A stretch of 64,000 nt of DNA from Combretum micranthum (lineage: Eukaryota; Streptophyta; Magnoliopsida; Myrtales; Combretaceae). The position numbers and the translations under genes were made by a program. Positions 49,331 to 58,488 of the stretch are shown here, in pieces; position 1 is the first letter of the stretch; every line of letters begins with the position of its first letter. The stretch covers positions 1 to 64,000 of the forward strand of contig JAMXBD010002849.1 in NCBI GenBank assembly GCA_024138025.1. Reading direction: 5' to 3'. The notes below the pieces were generated by a model, which saw only the letters and a program-made list of their open reading frames with translations, had not been told where the DNA came from and did no database searches.

Positions 49331-50450
49331 GGTAGAGAATTTGGCAGCTATGGTTACTACAGAACGGCATCTGATTGATGATATGAGGAAATTCGGATTA
49401 GAGATAGTCACAAGACAAGTAGGTGAACGTTTGGCTAATATGAGAATACAGCCTACTCTTGTGGACAGAATTAAAACGGGTCAGTCAGATGATCAGAGTA
49501 TATTGGAGATCAAAAGAAGAATGGAAATGGGACGAGCACCAGAATTTTATGTTGATGATGAAGTATTTTGCGGTACAAAGGAAGGTTATGTGTGCCGATT
49601 CAAGGAGATTTAAAGAAAGAACTGCTAAAGGAAGCACACTATTCTAGTTATTCCATACATCCGGGAGGGAACAAGATGTACCAGGACTTGAAAAAGTTGT
49701 ATTGGTGGAATAACATGAAAAAGGAAATTGCAGAATACGTCTCTAAGTGTCACACGTGTCAGATGATAAATATCGAACACCGGAGACCGGCAGGAGAGTT
49801 GAAACCGTTGCCAATACCACAGTGGAAGTGGGAACACATCACGATGGATTTCGTTTCCGCTTTACCCAAGACGAAAGAGAAGTTTGATTCGATTTGGGTT
49901 ATTGTGGATCGTCTCACGAAAGCAGCTCATTTCATACCTATCAAGACCGGGTATAAGTTGGAACGGTTAGCTCAGTTGTACATCAAAGAAATTGTGAGGT
50001 TGCATGGAGTGCCGGTATCCATTATATCAGATCGAGACACGAGGTTTGTGGGAAGGTTTTGGAAGAGTCTACATCAGGCGTTGGGAACGAAAGTGGTATT
50101 TAGTACAGCTTATCACCCACAGACAGATGGTCAGTCGGAAAGGACTATTCAGACCTTAGAAGACATGTTGAGGGCGTGCGTGTTGGACTTTAAAGGATCT
50201 TGGAATGAGTATCTGCCTTTAGTAGAGTTTTCGTATAATAATAGCTATCAAGCTTCGATTGGTATGCCTCCATTTGAAGCGCTGTATGGTAGGAAGTGCA
50301 GATCACCTATTCACTGGGATGAAGTAGGTGAAAGACAAATGTTGGGACCCGAGTTGGTTCAGGATGCAGTCGATAAAGTCAGTTTGATCAGACAGAGGTT
50401 ACAAGCTGCTCAGAGTCGCAAAAGAGCTATGCGGACAAAAGAAGAAGACC
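49331..50450 (+). pseudogene. Integrase, mostly open
   Basis: The longest open frame of the element (322 codons) starts at 49568. The zinc-binding half is seen as HPGGNKMY with CHTCQ about 30 residues later. The catalytic core follows, with Asp in TMDFVSALP, Asp in ISDRDTRF and Glu in [12 protein letters not shown]. The linker between RNase H and this frame (49305-49613) is in another frame. A frameshift near 50455 separates the core from the C-terminal module. In an active element this protein inserts the cDNA. Confidence 0.9.
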
Positions 50451-50451
50451 C

Positions 50452-50883
50452 TTGGAATTTGAAGTGGGTGAGCATGTATTGCTCAAGATATCACCAACAA
50501 AAGGGGTTGTCAGATTTGGACTACGAGGAAAGTTAAACCCTCGATACGTGGGACCGTACGAGATATTAGAAAGGATAGGCGACATGGCTTACAGATTGGC
50601 CTTACCGCCTGACCTAGAAGGGGTACACAATGTGTTCCATGTGTCAATGCTTAGAAAGTATGTCCGGGATCCGAATGAAGTCATTGCTCTTGAACCATTA
50701 GATGTTCAACCAAATCTTACTACAGTGGAAAAGCCGATAAAAGTTGTTGATTCTAAAGAGAAACTTTTGAGGAACAAGGTTATTAGATATGTTCGGGTAC
50801 AGTGGACGAATCAAACAGAACGTGAAGCTACTTGGGAGCTGGAGGAGGACATGAGATCCAGATATCCTGAGATATTTCAATAA
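50452..50883 (+). pseudogene. Integrase C-terminus: GPY module and chromodomain
   Basis: An open 143-codon frame contains [17 protein letters not shown] (GPF/Y module) and VHNVFHVSMLRKY. From residue about 88 it carries a chromodomain (PIKVVDSKEKLLRNKVI, then VQWTNQTEREATWELEEDM), ending RYPEIFQ-stop at 50883. This is a group II-type chromodomain as in Tekay elements, thought to steer integration to heterochromatin. It is intact here but out of frame with the integrase core. Confidence 0.9.
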
Positions 50884-50916
50884 TCCAGGTAACTTTCGAG
50901 GATGAAAGTTCTTTTT

Positions 50917-50929
50917 AGGAGAGGAGAGA
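50917..50929 (+). other. Polypurine tract of the Tekay element
   Basis: AGGAGAGGAGAGA lies directly before the 3' LTR's TGTAAAATA. It is preceded by 'gatgaaagttcttttt', a context common in this clade. Confidence 0.9.
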
Positions 50930-53063
50930 TGTAAAATATAGAAATAAAGATGGAAATATAATGAATTATGAATCGTGAGATGATATAGGATGCGTTTAAA
51001 GTCAAAACAAGTAAATTGTAAAAGATGATGTTTGGTTATAGGACAAATATTAAAATTCGGCTTTCTGCAATTTTTGACATATTGTACATCGCCTCCTGGA
51101 GAATCTACGCCGCCGGCGTAGAGACGGCGTAGGATGGGAACAGTATCGTTTTTCTTAATGCTGGGAGGAACGCTATCGGCGTTCACTAGAGTTTTTCTCA
51201 ACACTGGCATGAAAGCCACCAGCGTATGTCATGGATTTGCCGGTGTAGGTAGTAGGAATTGAAATTCTGGAATTTAAAGCCTCGATGAATGCTGCCGGCA
51301 TTCGTGTACATTTTGCCAACGTATGGTATGTGCTGGCAAGATCTACAAGTACGCCGCTGGCGTAGGGCCGGTGTATGACCAAATTTCTATAAATACAAGA
51401 CGAGAAAAACATTTCCGACAGATTTTCTTTTATTATTTTCTTCTTGCATCAAAGAGGGTTTTAGAGTGTTCTTAGAGATCCATGCTTGGAGGATCATCTG
51501 GAGGGAGTTTTTGATCCAAAGTAAGTAACCTTAACCATCTCATTTGGATTATATACAAATTTATATAAGTTTCTTAGGGTTTGGTTGAATTTTTGCATGA
51601 AGGTTTTTGAAGAAAAACCCTAGCATCTGTGAGATTTGTGAATTGGTGAATATAAGTCGGGTTTTTAGGAATTCAAAATAGTAAGTTTATCTCCTCTATG
51701 ATGGATTGAAACAAAATATGGAATTAAACAATCCTCATACATTCTTATTATTGTGCATATTAGGGTTTTGGGTGAAATAATTGGTATTTGTGGAGTTTGA
51801 TCGGAATAGACGGTACAGCTAACGAAGATTTTTTTTCAGATTAGTGTAGATAGGTTGTTTTATGTTAAGTTTGATCTATCTATGAATGTTGGTGATTTGA
51901 TATATGTTGATATATTACAGGTTGAGATTGGCATTGTTGTTTGATATCGGGTTTAGGAGTTTGAGAGTTTGGTGGTAGTGGCTGGTAGTGTTGTGATTTG
52001 GTTTTCTAGTATTTGTTGACGGTTGTCTTTGAATAGTTCAAGTTATCTCCTGAATATAAAAGGTACGACCAATCCATTGTTTGATGTATGTGCTTGTAGA
52101 TTAGAATTTTGTGAATGGATGTAGGAACAGAATTGCATAATGAACTTAATAAATATTCGGCTTAATAATTGTCTGCCTGGTTGTAGTTGGCTTTGACCAG
52201 TAGAGACCTGGCAGACAGTGATACTAGTGAGGCACCCTGATGATCTTAGTGTGAGGTTGTCCCGAGTGGACTCGTGCTAAGATATGATTCCGGTAGAATT
52301 TAGTTGTTCAGGAATTGGGATGTTTGGGGAGTACCCACTCATCCATATATGTATATGATTACTTATTTTCAAAATCAGTTAGTTGTTTTTAAAGTAGAGT
52401 CTGAGTTACTCTGAGTTCGGGATTTATGTATAGTAGATTCTGAACTGTGTTGTTTTACTGGACTAAAATAGATAATAATATGTTGTATGCATTTAGTTCA
52501 GTTGCATTTATTTATACATGCTGTATGTGCATAACCTTGCTTGAACTGGATTGGATAGTATCGTACTGGGCTTCGCCGCTCATTCTGTTATATTTCAGGT
52601 GCAGGTGATGGTAGTGTGATATATGATCTATCAGGTTTTGATATCGTCCATGAGGATGGGGATGGCATTAACGGTCCTAACTACCCTGCTGATGACTAGT
52701 TGTATAGTCATAGATAACATAGGATGGATCAAAGAAGACTTTTTATGTCTGGTTGTTATTCAGTGTTAGATTCATGTTTTGTTCATTGAATTTTTCAGTT
52801 GTATTTGGAGTTTTATATGTGGTAATAGTTTTAGGGTATGGTTCGACTTGTTGACCTGCAGTTATGTCAACAATGTCTAGTTTTTTTATTATGGAGATTA
52901 TATTCTTATCAGATGGTTTATTTATGAGGACCACATGTCTTCTTTTATACCTTGTGAGTTATACATGTGTTATTCATGTTATTTGTGGAAATTAAAGCCT
53001 TAGCGTGTCCTATTAAGAGAGGACACGTGGCGGGTTGTAATGCCAACAGGTTATGGCGTTACA
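50930..53063 (+). repeat. 3' LTR of the Tekay element
   Basis: 2134 bp with the same landmarks as the 5' LTR: array at 51087-51375, TATA box 51388-51395, acceptor and acidic frame 52599-52699. In this copy the first palindrome is perfect (TACGCCGCCGGCGTA near 51107), where the 5' LTR copy has mismatches. Confidence 0.95.
52599..52699 (+). other. Candidate LTR exon with acidic frame (Tekay 3' LTR)
   Basis: Same acceptor and phase as 45702-45802, with the stop at 52697-52699. In a provirus this copy lies downstream of gag-pol, so only the 5' LTR copy could be joined to the LTR's own leader in a full-length transcript. Confidence 0.45.
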
Positions 53064-53099
53064 GAGTTTGTAGTGATTTGGATATTTAATATCTATAAC

Positions 53100-54700
53100 A
53101 TTTAACTTTTGTTTGTGTAGAATGGATTTTGACTTCCTCAATGCGATCACGTGGGATTTTGCTACCTATCTTGTGCAATATATTGGTGAAATTCCATTCT
53201 GACTTGTTTATCTACTTTCTATGTCCGTACATTATTGATATACTAATAATTCTACTTGTTTCCATTGGGGGATCATTTACTTCACTGCTCGCCGATCTCG
53301 ATGAGTGAGGGTCAAACTCTGATGATCCCTCGGCCCAGCTTACATAGGAGTTAGAGGTCAATGAGCTAAATCTAAGGCATAATGTCTCATGTGACTTACT
53401 TGATGTCTTGAGGAAGGTAAACCTCGATGACCCGACTGTTTAGTTATTGAATAAGAGGAGAATACTTGAGTTGTTGCTTAGGAGTAGGCTAATATTATCC
53501 AACTGAGAAGGTATCGGGGCATGTATAAGGGGATAAGGGTAGAAAAGGAGTTTAGGAGGATTGGCTAGAAGCCAACGTTTACTATGCCTGATGGATATAT
53601 AGGCCTCATGTTTAGGCCTTTAAGGATGATCATGTTAGATTGCTTACTCCACTACAGGATATCGATCAAATTGTTTGTAGAGGGTTTACATGGTAAGGCA
53701 TGGTTAGTATTCCTTGAGGCATATTGTCATGACATTATTCGGAGGATTATGGTAAGTTTATTTTTAATTTGACATATACTTATGTGAATTGTGTAACTTT
53801 TACCTATTCATTAATGTAGGTAATTTGTGTCAATGTATAACAAAAGTTCTCACTGCTTACCAATTGACATAAAAAAAAAATTAGTGGGTCATGTTAAATT
53901 ACCATGTTAGCAAATCATACAGCCAAAACCCTTATAGGCTAAAACAATATATTAAGAAGTGCAAAGGAAAGGCAACAACAAGCTAGCCACCTCCAGGTTA
54001 TGAGTATAAGATAGAGGAGTGGAGGGAGTTCTACTGCTTCATTAAGACAGAGAAGAAATATTAGGTATGTATGTTGTGTAAATGCTAGTTGACATGCAAC
54101 TACTCTTAATGCACTAACAAAACACTTTGTTGCTTCTTTGTTCTATAGCATTGATCCAAGGTGAATACAAAGAATAGAAAGAAGTAGAAGTCGATATATA
54201 TGGGAGAGAAGGAGTGGGGGACTAAGTCCATGACGTATCATTCACTAACCAACATAATTGTCGGTATCCATTTTCTACTCTATTTCCCCATACCCACAAA
54301 GTGTATGAATTTAGGTCTTACACTTGTTATTCTTTTTTATTGTGTTGTATTTTAGAATTTCATGCCAATGCAAAAATACTGGTATATGCATGTGAAGAAG
54401 ATTCATAGGAAGCCGATAGATCGGTAGGAGTCTAAGGAATTAAAAGATAATTATGTAAGAGTGTTCGATCATTATTTATATAGTAATAGAATATATTCGT
54501 TTCTTCAAACTACTGATAAAATTATAGTTCCTTTGTTGCAATCAGACACAAATGAAAGTGAGGAGAGATAGAGGGATGCATGTGTTGCAGTGATAAGCTA
54601 AAAGCCTACGAGTGATGTTGCTATTATGGAGGAGGTACTATACCACAGGTCCGACTATTAGCAAGGCATGGGGTATGATCGGTTGATTATCGAGGAAAGG
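53100..54700 (+). pseudogene. Possible second CACTA gene (tnpA-like) relic
   Basis: Frames around 53540-53770 and 53950-54220 contain charged sequence with lysine/arginine-rich 'SKVNTKNRKK' and a following GEKEWG...MTYHSL segment. It resembles the tail of the plant En/Spm-family transposase domain (KNK-NR-KQ...HT-GSKSF). A 'KYWYMHVKKIHRKP' segment follows near 54375. The position, downstream of tnp2 and across the Tekay insertion, suits a tnpA gene. Stops are frequent; identity is uncertain. Confidence 0.4.
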
Positions 54701-54724
54701 CATGCCTACTATGATCGACTTTAC

Positions 54725-55595
54725 ATTTTGATAACGATCCTATCAATTAATAAAAATGGTACTAAATAACTATTCTATCATCAATTTTCTAAGCAAGTAT
54801 ACCTATTAATTTATAGTATAACTAATAAGTACAAGGATCGTCCTACAGAGATCTTGAATTATTTATAATTACATTCTTTTCTATAATCTAACCTAAAAAT
54901 CAATTCAATGAAATTAGCTACGATTTCTATTACTAATCTAATCTAATTATCTATTTTATTGTAATCACAATTACAAGTCAAGATAATTGAATATTAATCA
55001 AAATATTATTAACGTCATCTAAGTATTAAATCCACACTTGAAATTGCTATGTTTAATCTCCAAAGATAATTCGATGTTAATTATTACATTTCTTGATCTA
55101 TAAGATTCTTTTATTAAATTGATATCTCTTTCTAGATTACCAATTTTTAATTCTTGAATCTATCTATTGAAATATCTTCCTAACTAATAACAATCAAAGA
55201 ATCACATTAAAGATTTGTGAATCCTATATTAGACTAAACCTTAATTCAATCTAATATAAATATTTTTGTCATCCTATATCTAGGGTTGCAAACAAATCTT
55301 TCTAATTATGCTAGATCTCTTTATAAAAGCAATTTGTTGATTAACTAATATAAAATCAATCAAAAATCATTACTTGAGAATTACTAATTGAAGAACCAAT
55401 AAAGCACACATAATTAGAATTAAGGAAACTAGTAAGTTCACTGAATAAACATTAAGTATGCGATCACATAGCAATTCCTAAGGTTCTTTATTACTTAAAT
55501 TATTCCTCTACTCTTCCATAACAAAACTATAAAGTGCAAACATTGATATAAGATAGAGAAGCTCTACTTTCTCTCTAAGATTGTCCCTCCAAACT
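54725..55595. mobile_element. Probable LTR remnant of another retroelement
   Basis: Begins TGATAACGATCC and includes 'gcaagtatacct', 'ataactaataagtacaaggatcgtcctacagagat', a phrase seen near the ends of some plant gypsy LTRs (a 'gcaagtrtacc...ggtcgtwccacaggga' pattern). It is AT-rich, non-coding and cut at its right edge by copy B. Class and orientation are uncertain. Confidence 0.35.
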
Positions 55596-56261
55596 TGTCA
55601 CGACCCTAATTTGGGGCCTAATAGGATTAATTTGAAGTTATCATATTGTCACGCCCCAAAGGGTACCCTAAACGCGACAATCCACCATACCCGATATTTA
55701 AACTTAAGTATGATAACCTTAGTCATTCCATAAGTTTACATATCGAGTGTAAAGTGTACTTACACAACTTTTAGGATCACACTTTGATTCGAGTAGTCTT
55801 AAGAAAGCATACATAGCATTAATAATACAAATCACAACAAGATAAATAGTTAAGTTTTACAAAAGCCAAGGGGGCATACCCCCGCCAAAATAATAGGAGT
55901 TTACACCGTTTAGCTCCAATTACATATATCTGAATCTACATTAAAGAGATTTTCCTAGAAGTCCATGCCTATACTAGGTCCCGACTTCTTCAAAAGCTCA
56001 TTAATCCAATGTGATAAACCTGCATAAAGTGTCCTCTCGGAACAACAAAAAATAGGGACACTGCAACAAAAACTATTGGGGTATAAGCTAATTGCTTAGT
56101 GAGATTCATTTTCCAAGTAACATACTCGATCAAACTAAAATATCTATACAAGCAAGTTATAATTAAGCAACCATATGAATGCACAAGCAAATGAGCAAGC
56201 AAGCATGACTTTCCGGTAGTCATATGTGAATGGATTACGCCCTCCATTCGGGGTTTGGGGT

Positions 56262-56450
56262 AGTTCATAAGTTATGCAACTACAGTTCCAATGTTAGTCC
56301 ATAAGACATGCAACCATAGTCCCAATCTTAAGTGGGATGGTCCATAAGACATGCAACCACAATTTTAATGTTGGTCCATAAGTCATGTAACCATAGTTTT
56401 CATTATTTGAATTGGGTGGTCCATAAGTCATGCAACCCTAGTCCCCTTCA
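56262..56450 (-). repeat. Tandem block inside LTR A5
   Basis: Five or so imperfect units of 'ggtccataagWcatgYaaccaYagtY', spaced 30-50 bp. Copy A1 has two units of the same family at the matching place. Confidence 0.75.
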
Positions 56451-56784
56451 TTAAAGACTCGCTGCCTCCCAAATACACCTTTGTCCCACCAAAGGCATAC
56501 TCGACAATGATATGTGACTCACTACGTGATATGCATGTACAATTTATTCATATAATCATGGCATATTAATTAGATAATTTAAAAGTGATCATATAGATTT
56601 CAGACACTCCAAATCTATACTAGCTCATACAAGGTTATTGCAACAAAGCTTGCCTCGATATACTTATCGTTCATTCATGTAAGTTTAGATCACCATTCAA
56701 TCACAATTTTATCTTTTCCTAAGTCTAATGCCACTACTACTACAAGCACACCCAAAAGCATAATTAATTGAGAAATGAACTCAC

Positions 56785-56850
56785 TTATCCATGTAGTAAT
56801 CCACTAGTCGTAATAGTCCTCGGGGAATGGTAACCCGTCCTCCAAATTAC
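56785..56850 (-). other. Candidate LTR exon with acidic frame (copy A5)
   Basis: On the minus strand 'actctttgtactTAG' precedes 56850 and GTGAGT follows 56785. The shared phase reads GNLEDGLPFPEDYYD-stop, stop at 56804-56806 (minus). It agrees with the other family A copies in phase, acidity and C-terminal residues. Confidence 0.5.
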
Positions 56851-58349
56851 CTAAGTACAAAGAGTACCCTCAATGAGTATCTCTTATGAAGTTCTATTAA
56901 ACTTAATAATTTTATTTACTAAATTCGTCAATTTTCGCCTAGGTTGAATTCTTAACTTAAAAAGGTCATATCTAACTCATTTAAACTCGAATTAAGCTTA
57001 TAATATACCGATTTCTATCTACTTCGAAAGAGCTATCTATTTCCAAAGTTAATTCAAACTTTAAGGTCATCTAAGGGTCGGAAACATACTGTAAAGTAGG
57101 GTTATGAGAATCCAAGATTTGAGCCTTTGTGAAAAATTGCCATATCTACTCTATTTAACTACTTAGATCAACTTATTTTAGTCCTAAACTTGCAAGAAAA
57201 CCTTTAAAACAAAATCAAGAGACTACACACTTTTAATCTCAAACATAAGTTCAAATGAAACTCTAAAAATCCATTTTCATAAAACCGAAATTTATAAGTT
57301 GAAACTCATTGTCTTGTTTTGAGTAATTCCTTTACTAAAACTTACTTAGTTCAATGGAAATAATTTTCCTATATTATTTATCATCAAGGCATTCCATTTT
57401 CAGTATAAAATACTTGTTTTGAGATCTAAAAGGAGGTTTTCAAAATTGGTCTTCCCTTAGATACGAATTTCCTCTTTGAAGTTTATAATGAAAACAAGAC
57501 CTAAATTTTGTCTTTTATAAAGCACTTGATTTTAGAGATACTTTTAGGAAAACTCATTTAAACTTATGAAAATTCATTCCTTAAGATATCTATACCAAGA
57601 GCCCTTTATATTTTTGTCTAAATCTTCATTTTAAAGTTGAATGATGGGTTTCAAAAATGGGTCTTGGTCTAGATCCGAATTTTCATAAATTTATTTTGAA
57701 CATATCTCTTGAGAAAATTCATCAAAACTCATGAAAAACAACCCATTACATATTATATCTTAAAAACCCTTCATTTCTTGAATAAAATCCTCATTTTTGA
57801 GTTGGAAAACATGTTTTTATTTTAGATCTTTGTCTTGATCCGAAAATACAATTTTTATTTTTGAAAATAAACTTGAAAATCAACTTTGATTCTTGTAAGA
57901 TGAAGTCTTGATGATATACATCCATCAAACCTTCATTTTCTTAACAAAAACTTCCATTTCAAGACTTGGAAGAGGGTTTTTAAAATGATGCCTTGACAAG
58001 TTACGAATTTTACTTTTTCATTCAAACTCAAATCCAAGATCTACTCAAAATACAACCATGGAAACATAAAAAAAACTTGGTAGTAGGCCTTAAACTTCTA
58101 GATCTACATAAACATAACTAAAGCTTTGTAAAACTCTAGATCTACAAGTTATCACAAAAATAAGAATATAAACAAGCCTTCAAGATAACAAATATACTAA
58201 TAACAAAAAGAGATCATCAACAAGAGGAGTGTTTCAATTTTTAGCATCATCATCCATAGCTTTTTTAAGCTTGTGGAACATCCTTTGATGCATGAAACAC
58301 CCATAATATCATCCTACAACATCCTATGGAAGTTAAAAGAGAATGATTA

Positions 58350-58488
58350 CCTCAAATATTTGCAAGAAAAGTGTGTGTGTGTGTGGTGAAGGAGTCACGG
58401 CATAGAGAGGAAAAATGAGAGGGTTTGAGAGCTTTTTGGAACAATGGAACAAAAATGAATGAGAGAGAAAAATAAGAGACTATTTATA
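58350..58488 (-). promoter_or_regulatory. TATA box, leader and donor of LTR copy A5
   Basis: Minus-strand TATAAATA (58488-58481), a C/T-rich leader that includes an (AC)n run, then TTTGAG|GTAATC at 58351/58350. The spacing is somewhat shorter than in A3 and A4. Confidence 0.5.

Larger units (their letters stand above)
44034..53063 (+). mobile_element. Complete Tekay/Del-type chromovirus (Ty3/gypsy), coding region broken
   Basis: LTRs of 2133 and 2134 bp, both TGTAAAATA...GCGTTACA, are flanked by perfect GAGTT duplications (44029-44033 and 53064-53068). A Met-initiator-type primer site, gag, zinc-knuckle region, protease, RT, RNase H, integrase, GPY module, C-terminal chromodomain and polypurine tract occur in canonical order. 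The domain order and terminal chromodomain place it with plant chromoviruses of the Tekay clade. Stops and frameshifts in gag, protease, RT, RNase H and integrase make it non-autonomous. It interrupts the CACTA relic. Confidence 0.95.
39006..54720 (+). mobile_element. Decayed CACTA (En/Spm) transposon, split by later insertions
   Basis: The start is placed at CACTAGTAAAAA (39006), which has the expected CACTA terminus and is followed by GC-richer repeated 'aggcgaggctcacctctcc'-type words. A tnp2 transposase relic spans about 40121-43575 and a possible tnpA-type relic 53100-54700. The Tekay element (44034-53063) and a MITE-like insert (about 40594-41137) interrupt it. The right terminus was not found, so the end coordinate is approximate and the element may be truncated. 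Confidence 0.6.

Noticed and set aside
50698..51219. A 173-codon minus-strand frame
   Set aside because: It is antisense to the chromodomain and continues into the 3' LTR; a shadow of conserved sense sequence. The same holds for 44012-44516 minus in the 5' LTR.
44034..53063. An endogenous pararetrovirus or env-bearing element
   Set aside because: Domain order, primer site, chromodomain and LTRs are those of a Tekay chromovirus; there is no movement-protein, coat-protein or env-like frame after the integrase.
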